A stretch of DNA of 64,000 nucleotides from Francisella philomiragia subsp. philomiragia ATCC 25015 (GTDB lineage: Bacteria > Pseudomonadota > Gammaproteobacteria > Francisellales > Francisellaceae). How positions within the stretch are numbered: the first letter of the stretch is position 1; each line of letters begins with the position of its first letter. The stretch spans positions 124,001 through 188,000 of the forward strand of contig NZ_DS999311.1 in the NCBI RefSeq assembly GCF_000156715.1, written 5' to 3'. Below, one piece after another: positions 17,155 to 26,872 of this stretch. A program made the position numbers and the translations under genes. Under the pieces are notes generated by a model. The model made no database searches, was not told where the DNA came from, and saw only the letters and a program-made list of their open reading frames with translations.

Positions 17155-17898
17155 ATGCAGTATAACTATTTTAATTATCCCAATGAGAAGCTCCCTCCAT
17201 ATGGATCGGTAGTTTACTTTGCATATCGTAAACTTAGTACAGAAAAACAAGAGATTCTTTATCTTCTTGACCAAATAAAATCTCAAATAATTTCATGTAC
17301 CGAGCTATACAATAATATTGAGATCGCCAATGAAAAAATGAATTGGTGGCTAAAAGAAGTAAATAGCTTAAATAATGATAAAAGTATTTCATCTCCTCAA
17401 CTAAAAAAATTAGCTGAAGTTTTTGATGCTACAACCCTATACAAGCATTTAGCAGATGATATAAGTACATCTATAGATAATAGTAGTGCTACAGAAAGAA
17501 ATTTTGAGTGCCATATATCTAATAATTTTTTGGGTATAGAAACTTTGAAGGCTATGTATCTAAATGATTTTGCAACAATTGATGAATCTTTGATTAAACA
17601 AGTTAATATTAATAATGAGATAATAAGACATATTTTTTGTATGCCTAAACATTTTTATAATCAGATCTCATTTAATAACAAGATCACACCTACTATTTCT
17701 AATGAAGATTTTAGAAATATAGCTAATCAATGGTTACAACATTACAAAAAGATAAGCCTGAGCAAAAAGCTTAAACCATTAGAGAAAATCAATAATATCC
17801 ATTATAAAATGGTAAAAAAATATATTAAGAAAGTTGATAGCCCTTTCAGAGAAACATTACATTTCTCTCCATTAAATTTACTATTTTACTCGATTTAA
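17155..17898 (+). CDS. Squalene/phytoene synthase-like protein (uncertain)
   Basis: This 247-residue protein is not one I can name. The pattern of an N-terminal YFAYRKL, a middle helix KMNWWLKEVNSL followed by SPQLKKLAE, and an all-helical composition resembles the degenerate squalene/phytoene synthase family that includes NDUFAF6. The Asp-rich metal motifs of active synthases are not visible, so enzyme activity is doubtful. It begins 3 bases after ubiG and is followed by a small secreted protein after 12 bases, which suggests a link with quinone or respiratory functions. The family assignment comes from general resemblance only. Confidence 0.5.
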   Translation: MQYNYFNYPNEKLPPYGSVVYFAYRKLSTEKQEILYLLDQIKSQIISCTELYNNIEIANEKMNWWLKEVNSLNNDKSISSPQLKKLAEVFDATTLYKHLADDISTSIDNSSATERNFECHISNNFLGIETLKAMYLNDFATIDESLIKQVNINNEIIRHIFCMPKHFYNQISFNNKITPTISNEDFRNIANQWLQHYKKISLSKKLKPLEKINNIHYKMVKKYIKKVDSPFRETLHFSPLNLLFYSI

Positions 17899-17910
17899 GG
17901 ATAGTCGCAG

Positions 17911-18189
17911 ATGATACATGGATATAAACTACTTGTATTCTTTTCATACTTACTTAGCATAAATCTAGCGACTGCAGTGCCATCACCCTACCCTTACACA
18001 GGATCCATAGAACAACCGGACTTCAAGTATGATAAAAATCTAAGCCCCTATGTTAGTAACTATGGTCCACTCTATAATCAACAATATCAACCTATTAAAA
18101 CAAACTTTTCTCCTTATCAAGTCAACCTTCAAGGTCAAAATAGTCCCGCAGGATTTTATACTGGTATTAGCAAAAACTTTACCTTCTAA
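17911..18189 (+). CDS. Small secreted Tyr/Pro/Asn-rich protein
   Basis: This 92-residue protein is unrecognised. It has a signal peptide (hydrophobic core about residues 6-20, cleavage near TAVPSP). The mature part is rich in Tyr, Pro, Asn and Gln (SPYPYTGS, YNQQYQPIKTN, SPYQVNLQGQN) and has no cysteine, so it may be intrinsically disordered. It ends in an aromatic residue (NFTF). GGATAG precedes the ATG. It is the last gene of the ubiG group. Confidence 0.6.
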   Translation: MIHGYKLLVFFSYLLSINLATAVPSPYPYTGSIEQPDFKYDKNLSPYVSNYGPLYNQQYQPIKTNFSPYQVNLQGQNSPAGFYTGISKNFTF

Positions 18190-18285
18190 TTTTTCAGTTT
18201 AACAAATAACTCTATTGCTAAATAGCTCGATTAAAGTGTATATTCTAAATTACCTGTGTATTTTTTAAAAATAGGAAAACTTATA

Positions 18286-19788
18286 ATGGGGACGATTAAT
18301 TCGAAGAAAATATCTCTGCTGAGTGCTGTACTTATTGGGGTGACATCCATGGTTGGCTCAGGATGGCTATTTAGTGCCCAGCTTACAGCAAAAGCAGCTG
18401 GGAACTGGGCATTTTTGGCATGGGTACTAGCATCAATTGTGATTATGATGGTTGGACTATGTCTAGCAAAAGTTGTTTCGGTATTTCCGGTAAGAGGAGC
18501 TACTACAAGATCTAGTGCCCTTTCTCATAACAGCTTATTCGCAATGCCTTTTGCATTTGCCAACTGGTTTGGTGTTGTGGTCATGATTTCCACAGAGGCT
18601 CAAGCAACTACTCAATATTTAGCAGGATTAAAAAGTTTTAGCTGGTTAATGGATGGTGGTGTTATCTCAACTTATGGGATGATACTATCTCTGTTTATCC
18701 TTTTTCTTTACCTTATTATTAACTTTTATGGTGTAAAACTCCTATCTAGTGTTAATAATGGTATAACTATATTCAAAATGACTGTGCCTGCGCTTATAGT
18801 CGTTATATTTATCATTTACGCATTTACTCATAGTGGCGAACATCATAGCTTATTATCTCCAGAGATACCTAATAATAATTTTACTGCTTATAATGCTCTT
18901 ACCGCAATTGTAGCTGGTGGACTCGTGTATACGTTCAATGGTTTCCAAATAGTAGTTGCTTACAGTAGTGAAATCAAAAATCCTTCTAGAAATGTTCCTA
19001 TTGCAATAATATTATCACTAACAATAGTTTTAATACTCTATATTGCTTTACAATATGCTTTTATGGAGGCTGTACCTCATAGCTACCTTATAGAAAAAGG
19101 TGGTTGGGCAGGACTAGATTTCGAGTCTCCTTTATTACAAGTTGCGACAATGATAGGACTAGGATATATTGCAGTACTATTAATCATCGATAGTATTGTT
19201 AGCCCCTCTGCAACTGGCTATAGTTATCTTGGTGCTTCTTCTAGAATGTTATACGCAATGTCTGCTGAAGGTCAAATGCCAAGATTTTTTGCCAAAATAA
19301 ATCAAAAAGTTAATATTTCGAGAAGATCACTTATTGCTAACTTTATTTTATGTGCAATATTCTTGATGTTTGCTGATAACTGGGCTGCTTTGATGCTATT
19401 TGTCACAGGTTTCAATATCATAGGTTATATGGCGGCTCCTGTTAGTATGGGTGCTATTGCTCCTAAATTAAGAATATTTGGTCTAGTTGTATTTGTACTT
19501 TTAACACTCCTATTAAATACAGTTGATATCTTATCTAATATTTATCTCGGTGTGATTCTCGCTGTACTGGTTATTATATTCTGCTTTTTTGAATATAAAC
19601 GTGTTGGTATCAAAACTCTAATGATACTAGTACTTCCTTTTATAATATTTATATGTGCTACGGCTCCTGTAGAGAACTATATAATTAATGCCATTGCTGG
19701 AGCTATATTCTATATTGTAGTTACTGATAAGCGCTATGTGGCATATTGTAAAGAAACTGCTAATAAAGATAATATTGTTGAAGATTAA
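18286..19788 (+). CDS. APC-family amino-acid permease
   Basis: This is an inner-membrane amino-acid transporter of the APC superfamily with about 12 hydrophobic segments. The ATG at 18286, preceded by TAGGAAA, is the best start and gives 500 residues. A GTG ten codons earlier is less likely. The first helix carries the family glycine motif VTSMVGSGWLF (unwound substrate-binding region). A long loop with the family stretch YSSEIKNPSRNVPIA follows helix 6. The substrate cannot be read from the sequence; arginine and related amino acids are candidates because Francisella has such APC carriers. The PAS-LuxR gene downstream may regulate it. Confidence 0.85.
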   Translation: MGTINSKKISLLSAVLIGVTSMVGSGWLFSAQLTAKAAGNWAFLAWVLASIVIMMVGLCLAKVVSVFPVRGATTRSSALSHNSLFAMPFAFANWFGVVVMISTEAQATTQYLAGLKSFSWLMDGGVISTYGMILSLFILFLYLIINFYGVKLLSSVNNGITIFKMTVPALIVVIFIIYAFTHSGEHHSLLSPEIPNNNFTAYNALTAIVAGGLVYTFNGFQIVVAYSSEIKNPSRNVPIAIILSLTIVLILYIALQYAFMEAVPHSYLIEKGGWAGLDFESPLLQVATMIGLGYIAVLLIIDSIVSPSATGYSYLGASSRMLYAMSAEGQMPRFFAKINQKVNISRRSLIANFILCAIFLMFADNWAALMLFVTGFNIIGYMAAPVSMGAIAPKLRIFGLVVFVLLTLLLNTVDILSNIYLGVILAVLVIIFCFFEYKRVGIKTLMILVLPFIIFICATAPVENYIINAIAGAIFYIVVTDKRYVAYCKETANKDNIVED

Positions 19789-19891
19789 AGTATCTCGATA
19801 ATTTAATCAAAATCTCTTTCTCCCCTAGCTTGTTATAAGCAAATATTTTAGCTAAACTCTAGATCAAATTGATATTTTGAATAGCTAAAAA

Positions 19892-20596
19892 ATGTTAGTA
19901 GATAAACTCATTAACCTTAAAACGGCTACAAATATAGTTAATGATAATAAAAATAGCTCTTTTGGTTACGCTATAAAGAATGCTAAAGGACAAGTAATAA
20001 CTTGTAATCAGATGTTCTTAGAGTCGACAGGAGTAGCTAGTTTAAAAGAATTGCAAGGTCTATCAGATCAAGATATAGAACTATGGAAAGATGATGTCTA
20101 TGATTATGCTATCGGAGAAAAAATATCAATTGATTCGAAATCGTACTATCTCTCAACTGAGTCATTAGCAAATCAAACAAGTATTGAACCAATAACAATT
20201 CTAACAGAGAAAATACCATTTTATGATGAGGATGATAAAAACTATATTTTGGTCAGAATTAAGATTCTAGAAAATAATGATTTAACCAAATGTAGAATTT
20301 ACACGCTCAATGATGCACCAATAGTTGAGTTTAAATATTATTTTGAAACACTTAAATTTACAGCTAAAGAATACCGGATTCTTAAATATCTAATTGAGCA
20401 CAACCTAGAATATAACCAAATAGCAAAACTGATGAATTATACACCAAGCTCGATAAAAGCCTGTATTTCAAAGATGTATGACAATCTTAATATATATTCT
20501 AAAGACTATAGAAAACTAAACTTTTTACGCTCATTATTAAAATACATGTTTCTACCAGAGCTAAATAAGGAAATTTCAAAAATTATAAGATTTTAA
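19892..20596 (+). CDS. PAS-LuxR type transcriptional regulator
   Basis: This is a 234-residue regulator. Residues about 20-125 look like a PAS sensor (GYAIKNAKGQVITCNQMF, then the KELQGLSDQDI segment). Residues about 155-215 look like a LuxR/GerE helix-turn-helix (LKFTAKEYRILKYLIEHN, then IAKLMNYTPSSIKACISKM). There is no receiver domain. Such regulators are few in Francisella. It lies between an APC permease and a DUF4282 membrane protein on the same strand, so control of amino-acid transport is possible, but the ligand and targets are unknown. Confidence 0.75.
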   Translation: MLVDKLINLKTATNIVNDNKNSSFGYAIKNAKGQVITCNQMFLESTGVASLKELQGLSDQDIELWKDDVYDYAIGEKISIDSKSYYLSTESLANQTSIEPITILTEKIPFYDEDDKNYILVRIKILENNDLTKCRIYTLNDAPIVEFKYYFETLKFTAKEYRILKYLIEHNLEYNQIAKLMNYTPSSIKACISKMYDNLNIYSKDYRKLNFLRSLLKYMFLPELNKEISKIIRF

Positions 20597-20624
20597 CTTT
20601 AAACAAAAAAACTAGGAGATAAAA

Positions 20625-20912
20625 ATGAATCAATCTGCACAGTCAAATAATAATCCTGTTATTAATTTTCTAAAAAAATTTATAAGCTTTGAGAATTTTA
20701 TTACACCAACGATTATTGTTTTTATTTTTTGGCTTAGTATTATTGGAGTGTGCCTAAGCGCTTTAGCAGCTATATTTTCGGGTTATATTTTATCAGGTAT
20801 TTTAGAGATTATTTTTGGTGCAATTTTTGTTAAAATTTTTTGTGAAATACTTATGGTGCTTTTTAAAATTAACGATAGTCTCAAAGAAATTGCAAAAAAC
20901 ACTCGTAAATAA
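20625..20912 (+). CDS. DUF4282-type small membrane protein
   Basis: This 95-residue protein has two hydrophobic segments, at about 26-48 and 52-75. The pattern FENFITPTIIVFIFWL followed by FCEILMVLFKINDSLKEI matches the DUF4282 family of bacterial membrane proteins, whose function is unknown. AGGAG lies eight bases before the ATG. It follows the PAS-LuxR gene by 28 bases and converges with the next permease, leaving one base between the stop codons. Confidence 0.75.
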   Translation: MNQSAQSNNNPVINFLKKFISFENFITPTIIVFIFWLSIIGVCLSALAAIFSGYILSGILEIIFGAIFVKIFCEILMVLFKINDSLKEIAKNTRK

Positions 20913-20913
20913 T

Positions 20914-22284
20914 CTATAACAGATCTCTCAAATGCTTGTTACGCCAATAAACAAAAAGCATAAATAATGAGCAAACGAATAAAAATCCGCATAAATATAA
21001 TCCTGCATAAGTTAATGAATCTATACTTACCAAATTTTTCGGCATAACAAATCCTGCTATCATGGCAACTAAGATACCTAAAATACCCATAATACATAAA
21101 CTATAAAAAACTAGCTCATTGTGTATGATAGTCTTTTTTGATGTTCTTCTAAGTCGTAAAGCTGCTAAAAACATCAAGATATACATAGTCAAATATACTT
21201 CTGTATTAAGTGATATTAGCACCCAATAAAAAGAGTTCATATTATCCACCATAGTTATCGTCAATGATAATCCAATAACAATTAACCCTTGTATGTACAA
21301 AATATTACTAGGAACACCATAATTATTATTTGTAGAAAATCTCTTTGGTAAGTAGCCTCTTTCAGCAGCTTGGCGCAAACTCACAGCGGGACTTAAAGCC
21401 CAACTTATAGCTGAACCAAATGCTCCTAAAACTAAACCGATACTAATCAAAGGCATTGCTGCTGGTAAGCCTAGTCTTTCAAAACCAATTTTAAAAGTCT
21501 CAAAAAGACCATTATATAAACTTATAGAACCAGCTGGAATTAGAAAAGCTATAGTCAAAGCTCCCAAAAACATCATTAATACTATAAATATTACAGCTAA
21601 AAAAATTGCTCTAGTAAATGTCTTCTGAGGATCTTTTAGCATTGGAACATATACTGAACATAACTCTATCCCCAAAAAAGAAATAATAACTACCGTTAAT
21701 GCGGATATGTCTTTCAGTGCTGATAGATTAAATGATATCTGAGATATTTTGAGCTCTAGAGGATATCCCTTAAGCAACCAAAAACCAAGAAATATAAAAA
21801 GTACCAAAACAGGAATTACTACTCCAAGAATCATACATATAAACGATACTACTGCAGATTCTTTGACACCAAAATGATTAACAACCATTATCAACAAATA
21901 CAAAGTTACCATAATACTAGCGATAGCTAGAGGACTGGCAAAACCAAACACCGAGCATATAGTTGATGACATAAATAGCAAACTAGCAGGAAACCAGATT
22001 ACATTACTACTCCATTGCGCCCAAATTGCAAACATACCGGCATTATCACTGATGCCTCTTGAACACCACTGAAAGATTCCATTTTGATGCTGATCGGCAA
22101 AGTTTGCACTAAGTTCAGCCGAAATAAATGCTACAGGTATAAGAAAAAATACAACACCAATTATAAAAAATAATGGTAAATATTCGCCAAATACAGCTAA
22201 AGAAGGCAAATTTCTCACAGAATCTACTGATATAATTATCAAACCTGTTAACATTAATAAAGATAGATTATTTTTCATCAACAT
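20914..22284 (-). CDS. GadC-type APC amino-acid antiporter
   Basis: This 456-residue membrane protein has about 12 hydrophobic segments and resembles the glutamate:GABA antiporter branch of the APC superfamily. It has the N-terminal helix with VDSVRNLPSLA and the loop ALSPAVSLRQAAERGYLPKRF. It may exchange an amino acid for its product. Its start is only 9 bases from the start of the divergent alanine racemase-like gene, so its promoter must lie inside that gene. No convincing ribosome-binding site is seen; an alternative ATG lies two codons downstream. The pairing with an amino-acid racemase suggests a shared amino-acid substrate. Confidence 0.8.
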   Translation of the reverse strand: MLMKNNLSLLMLTGLIIISVDSVRNLPSLAVFGEYLPLFFIIGVVFFLIPVAFISAELSANFADQHQNGIFQWCSRGISDNAGMFAIWAQWSSNVIWFPASLLFMSSTICSVFGFASPLAIASIMVTLYLLIMVVNHFGVKESAVVSFICMILGVVIPVLVLFIFLGFWLLKGYPLELKISQISFNLSALKDISALTVVIISFLGIELCSVYVPMLKDPQKTFTRAIFLAVIFIVLMMFLGALTIAFLIPAGSISLYNGLFETFKIGFERLGLPAAMPLISIGLVLGAFGSAISWALSPAVSLRQAAERGYLPKRFSTNNNYGVPSNILYIQGLIVIGLSLTITMVDNMNSFYWVLISLNTEVYLTMYILMFLAALRLRRTSKKTIIHNELVFYSLCIMGILGILVAMIAGFVMPKNLVSIDSLTYAGLYLCGFLFVCSLFMLFVYWRNKHLRDLL

Positions 22285-22293
22285 TGATTTTTT

Positions 22294-23349
22294 ATGAATT
22301 TAAGTCCTATAGTAGAAATAAATAGCAAATTAGTAAAGTCAAATATTGAGTATCTACGTAATAAAAATCCTCACTCAAAAATAATGTTTATCGTCAAAGC
22401 TAATGCTTATGGCATAGGTATAGAAAACATCTATAAGGTAACTAATGATTTAGTTGATGCTTATGGCATAGCTCGTATAGATGAGTATTATGTTCTAAAG
22501 AATTTGGGCTGTACAAAAGATATAGTTTTCCTAAGTGGTATATATGCAGAATGCTTTGACTTTAAGATACCTAAAAATGTTATTCCTATACTTAGTAATG
22601 TATTACTAATCAAAGACTATATAAAGTATGAAGATGATAAGTCGAAACAAGTTATGCTTGATTTTGATTGCGGTATGGGAAGGTTCGGTTTTTATAGAGA
22701 TGACTTTATAAAACATCTTGATATGCTAAAAATTTCCGGATTTTCAAACATAATATTATTCTCACATATTCCAACTGGCTATAATGGCTATGATAGATCT
22801 AAAAAATATATTGATAAAATTCTTTTGTTAGCTGAAGAAACCAAACTTAAATATACTTTTTCTAACTCACCAGTTTCTCTTTTTGATACCGATTTTCTAC
22901 AAGAGTATATCCGTTCTAGCTCGGCAGTATTAGGCTATGACCAAGAGCCTAAAGAAATCAAGTTTAGCTTATCTCTTAAGGCTTGTATTATCTCTATCAG
23001 AGATATCCCCAAAGGAGAATATATAAGTTATGGTAATGAATATTTCTGTAATAAAGATACAACTGTAGCTATTTTAAATATTGGCTATGCCGATGGTTTA
23101 GGTTGTGAAATTCATCATGACTCATATCTACTTATTAATGCTACTAAGTGCCCTATCCTATCAATAAATATGGATTATTTATACGTAGATATATCAGCGA
23201 TTAAACATCAACTAAAAATGCTTGATATGATTGAACTATTTGGACCTAATAGCTTGAGCTTAGAACAACATGCCAATATGTACAATATAACTAAAGATGA
23301 AGCACTTACTAAGCTTAACGCTCTGAGAGTAAGAAAAATAGTACAATAA
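22294..23349 (+). CDS. Alanine racemase-like PLP enzyme
   Basis: This 351-residue protein belongs to the fold-III PLP racemase family. The cofactor lysine is K35 in VKANAYGIG, and the tyrosine acid-base residue of the second active site is in NIGYADGLG at about residue 266. Catalytic geometry is thus intact. The usual Arg-x-Gly motif near residue 210 is altered to RSSSAVLGYD, so the substrate may differ from alanine. The start codon lacks a visible ribosome-binding site. It is divergent from the GadC-type antiporter, with nine bases between the start codons. Confidence 0.82.
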   Translation: MNLSPIVEINSKLVKSNIEYLRNKNPHSKIMFIVKANAYGIGIENIYKVTNDLVDAYGIARIDEYYVLKNLGCTKDIVFLSGIYAECFDFKIPKNVIPILSNVLLIKDYIKYEDDKSKQVMLDFDCGMGRFGFYRDDFIKHLDMLKISGFSNIILFSHIPTGYNGYDRSKKYIDKILLLAEETKLKYTFSNSPVSLFDTDFLQEYIRSSSAVLGYDQEPKEIKFSLSLKACIISIRDIPKGEYISYGNEYFCNKDTTVAILNIGYADGLGCEIHHDSYLLINATKCPILSINMDYLYVDISAIKHQLKMLDMIELFGPNSLSLEQHANMYNITKDEALTKLNALRVRKIVQ

Positions 23350-23646
23350 GAAAATATAAAGTCAAAGCTTTATATATTTAAGAAACATCAAATAATAAGC
23401 TTAATATTTCGCGCAATATAGATAATTCACACCAGAAAACAGCAGTAGATTTTTGATTTGAATCATTAAATCATTAGAATTCATTTATCAATTTTTAACA
23501 AGCCTTATCAAATTCTAATATACCCGCACACACGATGCTTAATATATAATTAATCACAACTCAAATAAAAAATATTTGAGCTAAATAAGTAATAACAATT
23601 ACTTAATAATTATTAAATAATCTTAAAAATTATAAGGAAACTAAAA
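23350..23646 (+). other. Chitinase upstream region with two hairpins
   Basis: There is no gene in this 297-base gap. Just before the chitinase start two perfect inverted repeats stand in tandem: CTCAAATA-N5-TATTTGAG (23560-23580) and AAGTAAT-N4-ATTACTT (23587-23604). They may be operators or hairpins in the leader transcript. A ribosome-binding site AAGGAAA lies just before the ATG. No strong promoter is visible. Confidence 0.55.
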
Positions 23647-25509
23647 ATGAATAATAAGATAAAAATCTTATCAGCATTTACCTTAACTTTAATGGGATCT
23701 TTAGCTTTTGCTAATTGCAAACTAGAAGATGTACAAAAAGGTTGGACAGGTAAAATAACTTTTAGCTGCGATAAAAATACGAATCTAGAGGAAAATCCTA
23801 TCTCATTTAAATTGAGCAATGGTGTAGAAGTTGGTAGTATTTGGGGTATCGGCAATGCTAGTATGACTCAGTCAAATGGAGGAGTTATATCGATTACTTC
23901 TAAGCAATGGAGTGGTCAGCCAACTATTGTTACAGCGGGTAGTACTGCAAGCTTCAGTTTCTCTCCAAGCGCTCCTGTATTTAATGTTGAAAGCTTTTCA
24001 GTTGGTAATGGTGGTAGTGACGACCCTGTTGATCCTACAGATCCAGAGGATCCAGTCGACCCTATTGACCCAGTAGATCCGATTGATCCTCCAAGTGGAG
24101 ATTATCAGAACTATGTTGCTGGTACAAAATATGAAAGTGGTACTATAGTCTCTGCTGATGGTAAATTATACAAATGTAAAGCTGGTGTCGCTGCTTGGTG
24201 TTCGAGCGCTGCTGGGTGGGCTTATGCTCCAGGCTCTGGTACTGCTTGGGAGACTGCTTGGGATTTATACGATCCTAGCAATCCTGATGAGCCAGTTGAT
24301 CCTACAGATCCTACAGATCCTGATGAGCCAACTTCTGATGAATATGTTACGACTCAAGCTAAACTTGATGCAAAAGAAGCTGAATTAACAAGTGGAACAG
24401 TTTTAAGCCAAGTGAAAGAGTCTATTAAGACAAGAGATAATAGTGTGGTTGAAGCTGTAACTGCAGGTAACCCAAATAATCCTGATAATGTTAAAAGAGT
24501 TGAAAAAATATTCACTGAAGTAGCTATAAAAGATAATGCCATTGAAACAAAATCTGCTGAAGGTGTATGGAATTATATGTTCCCAGAACGTTCGCCAGAA
24601 TATACATATGAAAACTTCCTAAAGGCAGTGGCTAAATTCCCAGCATTCTGTGGTACTTACACAGATGGTAGAGATTCAGATGCCATTTGTCGCAAGTCTC
24701 TAGCTACTATGTTTGCTCACTTTACTCAAGAAACAGGCGGACATACTAGTTGGTGGGATGTACCAGAATGGCGTCAAGGCTTAGTCCATGTACGTGAAAT
24801 GGGATGGGATGAAAATATGCGTGGTGGTTATAATGGTGAGTGTAATCCAGATGTATGGCAAGGTCAAACTTGGCCATGTGGCAAGTTTGAAAATGGTGAT
24901 TTCAAATCTTACTTCGGACGTGGTGCAAAACAGCTAAGTTATAATTATAACTATGGGCCATTCTCACAAGCTATGTTTGGTGATGTAAGAGTGTTACTGG
25001 ATAATCCTGATATGGTTGCTGATACATGGTTAAATTTAGCATCTGCAGTATTCTTTTTTGTATACCCACAGCCACCAAAGCCATCTATGCTTCATGTTAT
25101 CGATGGTACTTGGCAACCAAATGCTGCTGATAAAGCAAATAACCTAACACCAGGGTTTGGGGTAACTACACAAATCATCAATGGTGGTGTAGAGTGTGGT
25201 GGTAGTGTAGAAGTTGCTCAATCTATGAATCGTATAGACTATTATGGTAACTTTATGAACTATCTTGGCTTAAATATTCCAAGTACTGAAGTTCTTGGTT
25301 GTAAAGGTATGAAACAATTTGATGCCAATGGTGCAGGTGCTACACAAATATACTGGGAGAAGGATTCTAGTTGGATAGCAAGCAATCCTAATGGCGAAGC
25401 ATTTGCTTGTAAATTGGTTGGTTATCAAACACCATACTCAGCATTTACGGAAGGTGACTATACTAAATGTGTTAAAGCTCACTTCCCAAATATTGTTATA
25501 GAAGGATAA
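23647..25509 (+). CDS. Secreted GH19 chitinase with two binding modules
   Basis: This enzyme should hydrolyse beta-1,4 bonds of chitin outside the cell. The 620 residues show a signal peptide (1-22), the two-cysteine module (C24/C41, F-S-C-D) shared with the proteins at 4735 and 32825, an Asp-Pro linker (125-148), a CBM5-type chitin-binding domain (about 156-208, [13 protein letters not shown] ... CKAG), a second Asp-Pro linker and a GH19 catalytic domain from about 275. The catalytic glutamate is E362 in HFTQETGG; the family motif [14 protein letters not shown] is at 424-437. It is a single-gene unit followed by a hairpin. In F. novicida chitinases are exported through a type IV pilus-like system, which I infer for this one too. 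Confidence 0.9.
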   Translation: MNNKIKILSAFTLTLMGSLAFANCKLEDVQKGWTGKITFSCDKNTNLEENPISFKLSNGVEVGSIWGIGNASMTQSNGGVISITSKQWSGQPTIVTAGSTASFSFSPSAPVFNVESFSVGNGGSDDPVDPTDPEDPVDPIDPVDPIDPPSGDYQNYVAGTKYESGTIVSADGKLYKCKAGVAAWCSSAAGWAYAPGSGTAWETAWDLYDPSNPDEPVDPTDPTDPDEPTSDEYVTTQAKLDAKEAELTSGTVLSQVKESIKTRDNSVVEAVTAGNPNNPDNVKRVEKIFTEVAIKDNAIETKSAEGVWNYMFPERSPEYTYENFLKAVAKFPAFCGTYTDGRDSDAICRKSLATMFAHFTQETGGHTSWWDVPEWRQGLVHVREMGWDENMRGGYNGECNPDVWQGQTWPCGKFENGDFKSYFGRGAKQLSYNYNYGPFSQAMFGDVRVLLDNPDMVADTWLNLASAVFFFVYPQPPKPSMLHVIDGTWQPNAADKANNLTPGFGVTTQIINGGVECGGSVEVAQSMNRIDYYGNFMNYLGLNIPSTEVLGCKGMKQFDANGAGATQIYWEKDSSWIASNPNGEAFACKLVGYQTPYSAFTEGDYTKCVKAHFPNIVIEG

Positions 25510-25516
25510 TCTTTTC

Positions 25517-25621
25517 TTAAATCTCAATCTCCATTGAGATTATCTTCCATTTTTCTTTTAAACTAGGAATATCAATATATTCTTCTATAGTTTTCTCAAA
25601 TCCTATAGCTTCATAACATTT
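25517..25621 (-). pseudogene. C-terminal remnant of a GNAT-type acetyltransferase
   Basis: Immediately after the stop of the MFS gene, in the same frame, 34 further codons read like the end of an acetyltransferase, with CYEAIGFEKTIEEY and KEKWKIISMEIEI. No start or catalytic core is left, so this is probably the tail of a deleted neighbour. Its match to a real GNAT protein was judged by eye. Confidence 0.4.
25520..25541 (+). terminator. Terminator hairpin after the chitinase
   Basis: AATCTCAAT and ATTGAGATT form a perfect nine-base stem with loop CTCC, followed within a few bases by a T-rich run. It starts 11 bases after the chitinase stop. It overlaps the acetyltransferase remnant on the opposite strand. 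Confidence 0.6.
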
Positions 25622-25624
25622 AAT

Positions 25625-26815
25625 TTACAAGAGTTTTTTAAGATCAATTATTTTTAAAATCACTATCAATAATGGTGGTACCATCATCAATAATCCAAAT
25701 AAAAATTGATTATTAAGGCTAATACTAGAAACAAGTGACGATGAAATAGTTGTCACAGCTATTTGTATAAATCCAAATATTGCCGATGCTACGCCAATCT
25801 CTGTGTGTATATCCTTATAAGCACAAATGTAAGTAGCTGTATACTGAAAGACATTTCCGCAAAAGGCTAAAGCACATAATACAACAATTACCTTAGCATC
25901 TAATCCAAAAATAAAATAGGATAAGGCAAGTAATATACCACTTAGCGCAGAAAAAGACCCACAATAAAGTATTACCTTATCCATATCTAGTTTACTAATC
26001 TTATTTTTAAAGATTATTAAAAATATTGCTGAAGGTATAATTACTGCTGCTGATAAAAATGAAAACTCTACTGGTGAAAACCCTAACTTTACTTGAAAGA
26101 AAAATGGTGAAAGTGTTGCAAATACAAAAACCAACGACAACGCCAAACCGCTACACATTGCATTAAGGACAAAGACTTTATGAGATAATATTTTCTTATA
26201 TGATTCTAGAAGTTTATAGCTACTTTTTGGTATAGCTTCTAGATGTAAATACTTCACAATCAAAACTGTAATAGCAAGTGCCATTATCGAATGTAAAGCG
26301 AAGTTACCACGCCAGCCTATAGTCTCTTGAATAATACCCCCAGTTATTGGTGCTAAAGGTGGAGTTAATGAGACTATACTAGTGATTACAAGGCTAGCTT
26401 TTGCAAGAGATTGACTATCTTTAAAAACATCTTTCATAATTGCACGAAAAGACACAAAAGAACTACCCATTCCAATACCCTGTAAAAAGCGAAAAAATAA
26501 TAACTGCTTTTCACTTTGAGCTAGCATGCACAAAATACTTGCAACACAAAACACCAAATATCCTGCTAGTAATGCTTGCTTACGTCCATACTTATCTGAT
26601 AAATAACCAAAACCAAGCATTGAACATGTCATACCAAAGAAGTATATCCCAACAGTCAGTTTAATATCTTTAGCAGCTGCGTGAAAATAGTCTGCGATAT
26701 GTGGTAGCGATGGTGTAAAACTGTCAGTAGCAAATTGTGACATCAAACCAAAAAAGCAAATTATAAGAATAACTGTTTTATCAGATGATATTTTTTTAAA
26801 AGGATCATTAGACAT
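25625..26815 (-). CDS. MFS transporter of the Bcr/CflA drug-efflux family
   Basis: This 396-residue inner-membrane protein has 12 predicted helices. The MFS loop motif GYLSDKYGRKQALLAGY follows helix 2, and the N-terminus with FTPSLPHIADYF and the later PLAPITGGIIQETIGWR match the Bcr/CflA drug:proton antiporters. Substrates cannot be predicted. It converges with the chitinase and is followed in frame by an apparent acetyltransferase remnant. Length is normal. Confidence 0.88.
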   Translation of the reverse strand: MSNDPFKKISSDKTVILIICFFGLMSQFATDSFTPSLPHIADYFHAAAKDIKLTVGIYFFGMTCSMLGFGYLSDKYGRKQALLAGYLVFCVASILCMLAQSEKQLLFFRFLQGIGMGSSFVSFRAIMKDVFKDSQSLAKASLVITSIVSLTPPLAPITGGIIQETIGWRGNFALHSIMALAITVLIVKYLHLEAIPKSSYKLLESYKKILSHKVFVLNAMCSGLALSLVFVFATLSPFFFQVKLGFSPVEFSFLSAAVIIPSAIFLIIFKNKISKLDMDKVILYCGSFSALSGILLALSYFIFGLDAKVIVVLCALAFCGNVFQYTATYICAYKDIHTEIGVASAIFGFIQIAVTTISSSLVSSISLNNQFLFGLLMMVPPLLIVILKIIDLKKLL

Positions 26816-26872
26816 ATGCTAATCCTAAGTTTTTTTTAAACATTAAATTTTTAAGAGATTATAGACTAAGTA

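Noticed and set aside
24019-24330. Asp-Pro coding repeats in the chitinase as a CRISPR-like or mobile repeat
   Set aside because: They are short, irregular and in frame, and encode ordinary linker segments between chitinase domains.
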